Part shown: positions 8,053-15,040 of the stretch, in pieces | Numbering within the stretch: position 1 is the stretch's first letter | Layout of the letters: each line of letters begins with the position of its first letter | Source: Kangiella shandongensis | GTDB lineage: Bacteria > Pseudomonadota > Gammaproteobacteria > Enterobacterales > Kangiellaceae | Assembly (NCBI RefSeq): GCF_020005365.1 | Contig: NZ_JACNML010000013.1 | Coordinates: 1-64,000, forward strand | Reading direction: 5' to 3' | Length of the DNA: 64,000 nt | Notes under the pieces: generated by a model | The model's input: the letters and a program-made list of their open reading frames with translations, nothing else | Databases searched by the model: none | What the model was told of the DNA's origin: nothing | Translations under genes and position numbers: made by a program

Positions 8053-8652
8053 ATGAGACAGTACAGCGACGCGTGTGAACGTAATCAGGGACCGATTCTG
8101 GACGTTATAAAACCCTATCTCACTCACTGTAGCGAGGTATTGGAAATTGGCTCAGGGACAGGACAGCACGCCGTCTGGTTTGCAGGAGCCATGCCACACA
8201 TCACCTGGTATACCAGCGACCTGCGCGAGAACCATGGCTCCATCACTGCCTGGGCCGAGGCCAGTGAGCTGCCGAATATCCAGAAACCACGAACGCTCAA
8301 CGTCGGGCAACGGGTCTGGCCAATCAATCAAGTGGATGCGGTTTTCACCGCTAACACTGCCCATATCATGTCCTGGGAGCGAGTACGCGACATGTTTCAT
8401 GGCGTTAACCGTATACTAAAACCCGGTGGTTACTTCCTTATTTACGGCCCCTTCAATGTCAACGGTGAATATACTTCCGAATCCAATAAGGAATTTGATA
8501 AGAGTCTTAAAGAAAATGACCCTGAACGAGGCCTGCGTGATTATCTGGACATGAACCGCGCCGCCAAACATAACGGTATGCAGCTGGTTGAGCGGCACCA
8601 AATGCCAGCCAATAATATGCTGCTGGCTTACCAAAAAAACTCGAGCTTTTAG
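8053..8652 (+). CDS. DUF938 SAM-dependent methyltransferase-like protein
   Basis: A 199-residue class I methyltransferase fold. VLEIGSGTGQHAVWFAGAMP near residue 35 is the SAM-binding motif I. DAVFTANTAHIMSW near 100 is the motif IV region, and GVNRILKPGGYFLIYGPFN near 123 is the post-motif strand with the family FNVNGEYTS(E)SN sequence. DUF938 proteins are widespread in Proteobacteria and substrates are unknown. It is transcribed alone, divergent from the TauE/SafE gene, with an AAGGA ribosome site at 8045-8049 just before the ATG. Confidence 0.88.
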   Translation: MRQYSDACERNQGPILDVIKPYLTHCSEVLEIGSGTGQHAVWFAGAMPHITWYTSDLRENHGSITAWAEASELPNIQKPRTLNVGQRVWPINQVDAVFTANTAHIMSWERVRDMFHGVNRILKPGGYFLIYGPFNVNGEYTSESNKEFDKSLKENDPERGLRDYLDMNRAAKHNGMQLVERHQMPANNMLLAYQKNSSF

Positions 8653-8769
8653 CACCACAGCAACTGCAAATAAATGAGCAGCTGTTCACAATCTAATCAG
8701 CAACAATTGTAATGGAAAAGTTCAAACTGACAAGGTTAAGATTCATCTCATATATAAGGACATTTGATC

Positions 8770-9408
8770 ATGCTATGTGTTTTCAATGGAGTGATTAGCG
8801 ATCCGAAGATCAAGACGAATATTATTCCAAATATCGAACACTCTAAGCTTGCCAAAGTTAATGCCATTATTTTGCATCGCACTTCTGCCAGCACCGTAGA
8901 ATCGACACTTAACGCTTGGAAAACTAAAAATACCGGAGCCCATTTTCTGATAGCCAAAGACGGTACAATTTATCAAACCGCGGCAATTAATAAACGATGT
9001 TGGCACGTTGGTCTATTACGTTCCCGGTGTCGAATTGAGGATTCTTGCTCTGAAAAAGATACCGAAATAATCAAAAAAGCCCTGCATAGTTCCGGTAGCT
9101 GGAAATCCAAATTTAAAAAAGTGTATCAACACGAAAAAACCAAAGACTATCCGGATAGATACCCATTAAATAGTGACTCCATAGGAGTTGAAATTATCGG
9201 TGCTTATCTTGGTAAGTCGGGTGACAAGGGACTATTTGAACAAATTCAGAAAGCTCAATCCAAAAGTTTTTTATGGTTAATGACAGAGTTACTAGAACAT
9301 TTTAGTTTATCATTTAAAGACGATGTTTACGCCCATGACAGCATTGCGAGAAAGAAAGTCAATGAAGGCGTAAAAGCATCTCAACTTTTGCAGGAATATT
9401 GCCAATGA
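8770..9408 (+). CDS. N-acetylmuramoyl-L-alanine amidase-like protein (Amidase_2/PGRP fold), no signal peptide
   Basis: A 212-residue protein. AIILHRTSAS places a likely zinc His at residue 36, and AHFLIAKDGTIYQTAAINKR followed by CWHVG matches the core of AmpD/T7-lysozyme type amidases that cut the sugar-peptide bond of murein. The C-terminal ligand region reads YAHDSIARKKVNEG, where the usual RKTDPG is altered, so the third zinc ligand is uncertain. ATG 8770 has AAGGA nine bases upstream. There is no signal peptide, yet the next gene, overlapping by ATGA, is an exported lipoprotein. The pairing resembles an effector with a periplasmic partner; that is inference. Confidence 0.75.
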   Translation: MLCVFNGVISDPKIKTNIIPNIEHSKLAKVNAIILHRTSASTVESTLNAWKTKNTGAHFLIAKDGTIYQTAAINKRCWHVGLLRSRCRIEDSCSEKDTEIIKKALHSSGSWKSKFKKVYQHEKTKDYPDRYPLNSDSIGVEIIGAYLGKSGDKGLFEQIQKAQSKSFLWLMTELLEHFSLSFKDDVYAHDSIARKKVNEGVKASQLLQEYCQ

Positions 9409-9821
9409 GAATACCACCTATTCGTTTACTCCCACTTTTAACGACAGCAATCGCAAGCATTTCACTTATTGCTTGCGCAACGAATACTGCTAGCGAGCAG
9501 AAATACACCAATATTCAAATAGCCAATCAGGGGTTGAGTGTTGATAGAGATCCCCTCGTGCAATCTACATGCGAAGATTTCCAACTAACCGAATCACAAA
9601 TTCAAAGCTTCTTTAATAGGGCCAAAACCATTTCTGAACAAGAACTTCACCACGGCTATGACTTATTGCCTTGCTACTCAGAAGGAACTCTAACCTATCA
9701 AACACAAGAGTTTCACTGGCTTATCCGAGCTGGTGGTACTGGCGAGTTAACAAATAGCAATAAAAAAACTAACGTGGTATGTCCTGAAAAAGAATCTGGT
9801 GATATACAGGGGCTACACTAG
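9405..9821 (+). CDS. small lipoprotein coupled to the amidase gene
   Basis: A 138-residue protein starting MRIPPIRLLPLLTTAIASIS and reaching the lipobox LIAC at residues 21-24, so it should be a lipidated periplasmic or outer-membrane protein. The ATG overlaps the amidase stop codon (ATGA), with AGGA about nine bases upstream, so the two genes are co-translated. The mature part has three Cys (STCEDF, LPCYSE, VVCPEK) and an aromatic FHWLIRAGGTGEL segment. I do not recognise a family. A role as partner or inhibitor of the amidase is suggested only by the overlap and location. Confidence 0.65.
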   Translation: MRIPPIRLLPLLTTAIASISLIACATNTASEQKYTNIQIANQGLSVDRDPLVQSTCEDFQLTESQIQSFFNRAKTISEQELHHGYDLLPCYSEGTLTYQTQEFHWLIRAGGTGELTNSNKKTNVVCPEKESGDIQGLH

Positions 9822-9853
9822 AAAGCACAATTCACCATTATCCTGCCATAAAA

Positions 9854-9896
9854 ACCTCCTCTTTATCGCTTTAAATATAAGCTTTAAAAAGGAGGT
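9854..9896 (+). promoter_or_regulatory. RBS-sequestering hairpin in the leader of the 9900 gene
   Basis: The strong ribosome site AGGAGGT at 9890-9896 is perfectly complementary to ACCTCCT at 9854-9860. Beyond one mismatch the pairing continues with TTT/AAA. A second small stem, GCTT at 9868-9871 with AAGC at 9879-9882, lies inside the loop. In RNA this would hide the ribosome site four bases from the ATG at 9900, as thermometers and some riboswitches do. Read directly from sequence; regulation is inference. Confidence 0.5.
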
Positions 9897-9899
9897 ACT

Positions 9900-10256
9900 A
9901 TGTTTAACAAACTGATTATTTTTATCTGCCTTTCGCTTGCTAGTTTTAATGTATCAGCCTGCGGAGGCTCCCGTTCGTCTACCCTTGAAGACCTTGTATT
10001 GATAATCTCTCTGGGACTACTCTTCTCGTGTTTTTTCGTCTTTCCGCTTAGCGTTGTGTTATTTAATACCACTAGCCGTTGGCGCTATATTGCTTATTTC
10101 GCTGGATACTTTTTTGGTGCTACCGCTACTCTCATAACAATGCTTTTTGCCGGTAATCACTCGATGCTTTTCTTAAGCATACCATTCTGTTTATTTTGCG
10201 CCTTACCCACATTCCACACCTTGTACCTTGCTTATAATGCTAAGTCTCGGCCATAA
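9900..10256 (+). CDS. small membrane protein of unknown function
   Basis: A 118-residue protein with a signal-like N-terminus (MFNKLIIFICLSLASFNVSA followed by CGG, a possible lipobox) and three further hydrophobic segments near residues 32-55, 62-82 and 86-110. It is rich in Phe, Leu and Ser, with no recognisable catalytic motif. It has a very strong AGGAGG ribosome site, which the leader can pair away. Its 3' end faces rppH, with a hairpin between them. No family recognised. Confidence 0.6.
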   Translation: MFNKLIIFICLSLASFNVSACGGSRSSTLEDLVLIISLGLLFSCFFVFPLSVVLFNTTSRWRYIAYFAGYFFGATATLITMLFAGNHSMLFLSIPFCLFCALPTFHTLYLAYNAKSRP

Positions 10257-10282
10257 AAAAGAGCAGCTAAATTAGCTGCTCT
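10255..10282 (-). terminator. Rho-independent terminator of rppH
   Basis: GAGCAGCT at 10261-10268 pairs with AGCTGCTC at 10274-10281. Read on the minus strand the stem is followed by six T residues (10260-10255). The stem overlaps the rppH stop codon, and the hairpin probably also slows transcription of the convergent gene. Confidence 0.8.
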
Positions 10283-10937
10283 CTGATTCTTTATTGTGTG
10301 CTCGGTAAGGATGTCGCGGGCGTCGTTTTCGGTTGCCCTGTCGCTGCTGGTTATCACCGTTTGCCTGCGAACCTTTATCGGGTTGCTTCTGTTTCTGCTG
10401 ACGATGATTATTTTTCTTTTTATGCTTCTTTTCCGGACGGTGGCTGGACTTGCCTTTCATCTGGAAACGAAACATTGAGCCCATCAGCTCGGACAAAGCC
10501 GCTCGGTAAACATCCCGCTTGAAATTAACAACGTTCCTTACCGGGTACCAGTAATTGACCCAGATAAAACCATCAAATTCAGGATGGTTCGTTGCTTCAA
10601 AATCAATCTTACTTTCATCACTCACCAGTTGTAACAAAAACCACTTCTGTTTTTGGCCAACACACAGTGGTTGGGAGTTCTGGCGGATCAAACGTTGCGG
10701 CAACCGGTACTTATACCAGTGCTGCGTACTCCCTAGAATACGGACATCATCTTTTTCCAGGCCGACTTCTTCGTATAATTCTCGGTACATGGTTTGCTCG
10801 GGACTTTCGCCAGGGTGCACTCCCCCTTGTGGGAACTGCCATGAGGTTTGTCCATAACGGCGCGTCCAGAGTAACTGGCCTTGGTTGTTACAAATGATGA
10901 TGCCGACGTTGGCTCTAAAGCCTTCTGCGTCGATCAT
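10272..10937 (-). CDS. rppH: RNA 5'-pyrophosphohydrolase (Nudix) with long basic tail
   Basis: RppH removes pyrophosphate from 5' ends of mRNA, which triggers RNase E decay. The Nudix box is intact near residues 38-60: [20 protein letters not shown] followed by VG. The start [20 protein letters not shown] and the IKCVGQK-like region fit the family. The protein is 221 residues, against about 176 in E. coli. The extra part, from about residue 160, is a low-complexity tail very rich in Lys, Arg, Gln, Asn and His. Such a tail could bind RNA or partner proteins; this is inference. It is divergent from mutH. Confidence 0.93.
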   Translation of the reverse strand: MIDAEGFRANVGIIICNNQGQLLWTRRYGQTSWQFPQGGVHPGESPEQTMYRELYEEVGLEKDDVRILGSTQHWYKYRLPQRLIRQNSQPLCVGQKQKWFLLQLVSDESKIDFEATNHPEFDGFIWVNYWYPVRNVVNFKRDVYRAALSELMGSMFRFQMKGKSSHRPEKKHKKKNNHRQQKQKQPDKGSQANGDNQQRQGNRKRRPRHPYRAHNKESESS

Positions 10938-10958
10938 CTATCCATCCAAATAATTTCT

Positions 10959-10983
10959 TTGGTATCATTGTTCCACATACCAA
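10959..10983. promoter_or_regulatory. inverted repeat between rppH and mutH
   Basis: TTGGTAT at 10959-10965 and ATACCAA at 10977-10983 form a perfect 7-base inverted repeat with an 11-base spacer, centred in the 67-base divergent promoter region. It could be an operator for a dimeric regulator or chance; no factor is proposed. Confidence 0.35.
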
Positions 10984-11004
10984 TGCTTTCGACAATAATA
11001 ATTT

Positions 11005-11664
11005 ATGCAATACGACAGCCCTGAAGCACTTTTAAATCAAGCGCAAAGCTTTGCCGGCTATAGCCTCGGCGAGCTGGCCGAGCAATATAAAGAGCAAATT
11101 CCGCAACAACTGCTGCATAAAAAGGGCTGGATCGGTCAATTTCTCGAATTAATTCTTGGCGCAGAATCGGGTTCACTGGCTCAACCTGACTTCCCCGAGC
11201 TCGGGATCGAGCTGAAAACCCTACCAATTGATGAAAATGGCAACCCGCTGGAGTCGACCTATGTCAGCGTGGTTCCGCTGATTAATATTCAGGGGCTATA
11301 CTGGGATAATTCCGTAGTCCGCCATAAACTGATGCATGTACTGTGGGTTCCGATTGTTGCCAGTAAACACTTAGCGGTTGAAGAGCGACAAATCGCCATG
11401 CCATTTCTATGGCGACCAAGTGCCGAAGAGGAACAAACCTTAAAACAGGATTTTGAAGATGTACTGGATCAGGTATCAATGGGGAATATAGAAAACCTTG
11501 ATGCACGGTATGGTCAAATTCTACAAGTACGCCCGAAGGCCGCTAATGCAAAAGCTCTGACCGATGCTATCGGACCGGAAGGCAAAACGATCCAAACACT
11601 GCCCAGAGGATTTTACCTACGACCACAGTTCACTAAAAAGTGTCTGCAACAACAGTTCAGTTAG
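11005..11664 (+). CDS. mutH: DNA mismatch repair endonuclease MutH
   Basis: MutH nicks the unmethylated strand at hemimethylated GATC sites when activated by MutS and MutL. The catalytic triad is visible in QPDFPELGIELKTLP: Asp62, Glu69 and Lys71, with the same spacing as Asp70/Glu77/Lys79 of E. coli. The WIGQFLELILGAESGS segment before it is also conserved, and the length of 219 residues is normal. Its presence implies Dam-directed repair in this organism. The 3' end overlaps the convergent TPR gene by 8 bases. Confidence 0.96.
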   Translation: MQYDSPEALLNQAQSFAGYSLGELAEQYKEQIPQQLLHKKGWIGQFLELILGAESGSLAQPDFPELGIELKTLPIDENGNPLESTYVSVVPLINIQGLYWDNSVVRHKLMHVLWVPIVASKHLAVEERQIAMPFLWRPSAEEEQTLKQDFEDVLDQVSMGNIENLDARYGQILQVRPKAANAKALTDAIGPEGKTIQTLPRGFYLRPQFTKKCLQQQFS

Positions 11665-12754
11665 CTTCTTCCAGTCTAGCTAACTGCTCTGCTCTTAAAC
11701 GCTGTCGCGCTTGATCATAGGCTAACTTCCGCTGTCGACTCGAAGTATTAAGCTTTTGCTCTAGCTCCATGTATTTCTGATAGTACTTTATGGCTTCTTC
11801 TTTTTTTTCTAATTCTGAATAAAGTTTCGCCAATACTTGTGTAGCATTCTTTGAGCGCTTCACATCACTAATCTCTTCTGCTGTCTTTAGCGCTTTAAGA
11901 GCTAGCTCTTCAGACTTTTCATAATCTTGTAGTATAAAAAAGACTTCTGCCAAATGAATTTCAGTACTGGCGTTGAGTATTTTCCAACCATACTCTTTAA
12001 CCTTTGGGTAGTTAGCTTCGAGTAATTCTTTTGCCTTTGTGAGCTGACCTCTTCCCAGAGCTATCTCCGCTTCCATGTTAGGAAGGTGTAATAGTGGAAG
12101 AGTACCTTTAGCCTTATGGCAAATATCATAGGTTTTTTCCAACCGACTATCCGCCAGCTCTACTTTATCAGCAGAAAGTTCTATCACCGCCATTTCAAAA
12201 TATGCCTGACATTGATCGGCCAAATTTTTATCCTCAACGCCGTGCTTTAACAATCTCCGGGCATATTCCATCGCGTAATCCAGCATACCGGAGTCGTTAT
12301 AAAAACTTAAAGCATTTTGCAAGATATTAGTTTTATAGACCTTATTTTCCATCTTCGGGATGAGCGCTAACGCTCTATCAAGATTCATGAAGGAGTATAC
12401 ATACTTTCCTTGTATTTGCTGAACAGACGCTAAAATCGAGTAAGCACGCCCTTTGTAATCATGCTTGGCATCACTCTTTATGATCTCCTGCAACAACTTT
12501 TCAGCCTCAGCGAAATTACTATGCATTACTTCGGAGTGGGCTTTGAGCAGTGTGTACAGATACTTCTCTTCATCGCTAAACTCAGCTTTCTTCTCAGCAA
12601 TTTCCTCTAACGCCGTTTTAGTTGAAGCAAGGTCATCCAATCTTTGTTCTTCAATAACTTTTAGCTGCTGATAGTAATCAGCTCTGACAAACCAAGCTGT
12701 AAGTAACAGAGGAATAAGAATAATGTATGATATTTTTCTTATTGAAAAGTTCAT
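11657..12754 (-). CDS. exported TPR protein, second of a tandem pair
   Basis: A 365-residue protein with an uncleaved or cleaved N-terminal signal (MNFSIRKISYIILIPLLLTA), followed by helical repeats. The TPR-like pairs are visible as KGRAYSILASVQQIQGKYVY, QNALSFYNDSGMLDYAMEY, IHLAEVFFILQDYEKSEELA and QVLAKLYSELEKKEEAIKYY. It ends in a charged coiled coil (RQRKLAYDQARQRLRAEQLA). Its ATG overlaps the upstream paralogue's stop (TAATG). The architecture looks like the sensor half of TPR-containing diguanylate cyclases or kinases, but with no output domain. Function unknown. Confidence 0.75.
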   Translation of the reverse strand: MNFSIRKISYIILIPLLLTAWFVRADYYQQLKVIEEQRLDDLASTKTALEEIAEKKAEFSDEEKYLYTLLKAHSEVMHSNFAEAEKLLQEIIKSDAKHDYKGRAYSILASVQQIQGKYVYSFMNLDRALALIPKMENKVYKTNILQNALSFYNDSGMLDYAMEYARRLLKHGVEDKNLADQCQAYFEMAVIELSADKVELADSRLEKTYDICHKAKGTLPLLHLPNMEAEIALGRGQLTKAKELLEANYPKVKEYGWKILNASTEIHLAEVFFILQDYEKSEELALKALKTAEEISDVKRSKNATQVLAKLYSELEKKEEAIKYYQKYMELEQKLNTSSRQRKLAYDQARQRLRAEQLARLEEAN

Positions 12755-13818
12755 TACAGCTGACCACGCCTAGCGATATCAAAAGCTAACTTTCTTTGCC
12801 TTACTCTAACCTTGTTCTCAGTATTTAACTCTCTAAACTCATTATAATATTTTAAGGCCTCTTCCTTTTTATCACTTTCAGAATAAATCTGCGCCAAAAT
12901 TCCAGCAGCTTGCTCCTGCCTTCTCTTATCTTGCGCTTCAACTGCGGTTTTATACGCTTCTAATGCAAACTTCTCTGCATTAGCAAAATCATCCATACGG
13001 ATATAGTTTTCAGCAATGACTTTATTAGTTCCTGCTATCAGTATTTTCCAACCAATAGCTTCAACTTTTTCTAGAACTTTCATTAAGCGAGCATTACTCT
13101 TCTCCGGTTCTCCTTCTACTCCCTCAATCTCTGCAAGAAAAGACTCGGTTAAGAGGCTAAAGAGTTTGCTATCTGAGTTTTCGCAATGACTCTTTGCTAA
13201 TAAGAGTCTTTGCTTTGACATTTTAGTCTCACCCACCATTAGCTCTATTGTTCCTAGCTCATAATTCGCTACACATAAAAATGTTTCGTCATCATGTTTC
13301 TGAGCTTCGATTTGTAGCCTACGTCCAACTTCTAGAGCATACTCAAATAATTCTGCTTCTTTGTATATTCCAACTGATGTCTGCAAGATACCAATCCTAT
13401 ACCTCGCTCGACTCACCGCAGGTAACGCATTTATTGCTTTATCTAAAGCAACGAACGCCTCAACATTATTTCCGATGATATGTTCAACTCCAGCCAAAGT
13501 TATATTAGCCTTCGCTTTAATGTCACTAGATTGAGCTTCTTTCGAAAGGGAGGTTAGAACATTTCGCGCTTCTTTTAATTCCGAATGCATATAATGTTTT
13601 TGCGCTACTAAGAGTTGATAAAGATCGCTTTCTTTTTTATTAAACTCCTTTTCTTTTTGTCCTAATTCGTCAACTTTTTTTTTCACAAAGGCGTTACCGT
13701 TGAGCATACTTTTCTCAAGCTCTAATAACTCTTCGTAATAGTTGTTGGCGTACGCCTGATTAACCATAATTACTAAAATTATTGTAACGGAGGCTTTAAA
13801 ATTCCATCTTAGTTTCAT
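12754..13818 (-). CDS. exported TPR protein, first of a tandem pair
   Basis: ATG 13818, with a GGAG site nine bases upstream, gives 354 residues. The first 25 (MKLRWNFKASVTIILVIMVN then QAYA) form a cleavable signal peptide ending in an Ala-x-Ala-like site. Repeats follow the same plan as the downstream paralogue: KANITLAGVEHIIGNNVEAF, LQTSVGIYKEAELFEYALEV, KVIAENYIRMDDFANAEKFA and GILAQIYSESDKKEEALKYY. It ends RQRKLAFDIARRGQL. It begins 91 bases after the borosin methyltransferase stop on the same strand, so it may share the transcript. Duplication with divergence is evident; the role is unknown. Confidence 0.75.
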   Translation of the reverse strand: MKLRWNFKASVTIILVIMVNQAYANNYYEELLELEKSMLNGNAFVKKKVDELGQKEKEFNKKESDLYQLLVAQKHYMHSELKEARNVLTSLSKEAQSSDIKAKANITLAGVEHIIGNNVEAFVALDKAINALPAVSRARYRIGILQTSVGIYKEAELFEYALEVGRRLQIEAQKHDDETFLCVANYELGTIELMVGETKMSKQRLLLAKSHCENSDSKLFSLLTESFLAEIEGVEGEPEKSNARLMKVLEKVEAIGWKILIAGTNKVIAENYIRMDDFANAEKFALEAYKTAVEAQDKRRQEQAAGILAQIYSESDKKEEALKYYNEFRELNTENKVRVRQRKLAFDIARRGQL

Positions 13819-13909
13819 ATAAACTCCAAAAACACAGGAACACAATTCCTTCTGTAAATTAATGATACCAAAACAACACTAATAAATACATCGCTTACTT
13901 AATAGGCTA

Positions 13910-14689
13910 TCAACCCGTAGTAAACCCTAACTTACTTAGTATCGATTCGTTATACTCTAACTCCCTAACTGGAGGTATCACAAGTGTCGTATGAAGGTTT
14001 AGTGCTTGATCTGGTAAGTCTTTTATCAATATTTTATCTTTTCTTACTTTGTCCATAGGCAAGAATTGAGCTTCGTATAATATAACCTCATGCTCTAATG
14101 GATACCAGTTTGAAAGGTGCTCTACCAATATCTCAATACTCGCCCTATCAGCAGTGAACACTTTAGCCGTATAGTCACCAGCAATAGCTATCTGCCATAA
14201 CAGGACATAACCTCTATTGTTAAGCTCATGATTAAACATCATAAACTGGGTCGCCTCAAGGCTTTGAACACCATAATCAGCAGGGTCAAAACCCAAATCT
14301 GCGTAAAGACACGACTCCGCAGAGATTCCAGGCTCCATATACGCATTAAAGCCCTCTTCTCTCGCTTTCATAATAGTTTTATGTGGCACACAAGAAAATA
14401 TTCCTGCATGTCCATAAAAGGCACCGCATACCTGTTTGCCAGCTCTGACATCTTGCATCATAGCCTCAACCATCTCATTATAAGTATCCATCCGATGCTT
14501 ACCTTCTGAATAAAATGGTTGCAGACTAATTAGTTTCGAAGTGCATTGCTGAAGCCAGCTTTCACAAAGCGCGTGAGGCACTAGGCAATAAGTTACGTCT
14601 GAGTTTTTCAAGATGCTTTTGCATCTGGTTGTTATGTGTCCTGCTAGTAACATCCCCGTACTAATAGCAGTAAAGCTTCCTTTTGTCAT
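13910..14689 (-). CDS. split-borosin peptide alpha-N-methyltransferase (tetrapyrrole-methylase fold)
   Basis: A 259-residue enzyme of the tetrapyrrole methylase superfamily with the features of the borosin OphMA/SonM group. GMLLAGHITTRC near residue 12 replaces the GTG loop, and AFYGHAGIFSCVPH near 95 lines the SAM site. MEPGISAESCLYADLGFDP near 118 and VLLWQIAIAGD near 162 are group hallmarks. Tyr60, Arg66 and Tyr70 (FYSEGKHRMDTYNEM) keep the Y-x5-R-x3-Y spacing of the catalytic residues in OphMA. It lacks a fused core peptide; the substrate is expected to be the 70-residue protein encoded 10 bases upstream. It should methylate backbone amides using SAM. Confidence 0.9.
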   Translation of the reverse strand: MTKGSFTAISTGMLLAGHITTRCKSILKNSDVTYCLVPHALCESWLQQCTSKLISLQPFYSEGKHRMDTYNEMVEAMMQDVRAGKQVCGAFYGHAGIFSCVPHKTIMKAREEGFNAYMEPGISAESCLYADLGFDPADYGVQSLEATQFMMFNHELNNRGYVLLWQIAIAGDYTAKVFTADRASIEILVEHLSNWYPLEHEVILYEAQFLPMDKVRKDKILIKDLPDQALNLHTTLVIPPVRELEYNESILSKLGFTTG

Positions 14690-14699
14690 TTTATAGCGA

Positions 14700-14912
14700 T
14701 CACTTTTTACAGAATATAACTACATAACAGTTTTGAGGGTTCCCCAAAATATTCTTAATCTCCTTTTGGTCACCATCAACCATAGCTTTTATTTCTCTCT
14801 CCTCTAGTCCAAAGTCCTTCATCACGGCTTCCGGGTTATCAACATAAGATTTATTCAACTGAGGGTCTTCAGACAGTTTAATGACAAACTCTTCAAATTT
14901 TTTCTTAGACAT
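14700..14912 (-). CDS. split-borosin precursor peptide
   Basis: A 70-residue protein with an AAGGA site six bases before its ATG. Residues 5-56 are predicted all-helical (KFEEFVIKLSEDPQLNKSYV, then DNPEAVMKDFGLEEREIKAM), matching the borosin-binding domain that docks the enzyme in SonA-type precursors. The tail, residues 57-70, ends GNPQNCYVVIFCKK; the hydrophobic YVVIF run is the likely core where backbone amides are N-methylated. Two Cys flank it, which is unusual. The partner methyltransferase starts 10 bases after the stop. The identification rests on recognised domain pattern and gene pairing; methylated positions are a prediction. Confidence 0.87.
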   Translation of the reverse strand: MSKKKFEEFVIKLSEDPQLNKSYVDNPEAVMKDFGLEEREIKAMVDGDQKEIKNILGNPQNCYVVIFCKK

Positions 14913-14983
14913 AATAGTTCCTTAAATTTCCCCTAAATAAATGCTTTTCAAGCCAAAAACGTCTTATTTATACATTACAAATA

Positions 14984-15008
14984 CTTAAAAAGCCAGCAAA
15001 GGCTGGCT
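14984..15008 (-). terminator. Rho-independent terminator of gcvP
   Basis: AGCCAGC at 14991-14997 pairs with GCTGGCT at 15002-15008 around an AAAG loop. On the minus strand it is followed by a T-rich run (TTTTTAAG, ending at 14984). It separates gcvP from the borosin genes, which therefore need their own promoter in the 70 bases before 14912. Confidence 0.85.
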
Positions 15009-15040
15009 CTTTAAGTCAAGTATCCAGTTCTCAGAAATAA

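Noticed and set aside
14228-14509. Plus-strand frame antisense to the borosin methyltransferase
   Set aside because: Shadow of a strongly supported gene; no domain and no ribosome site.
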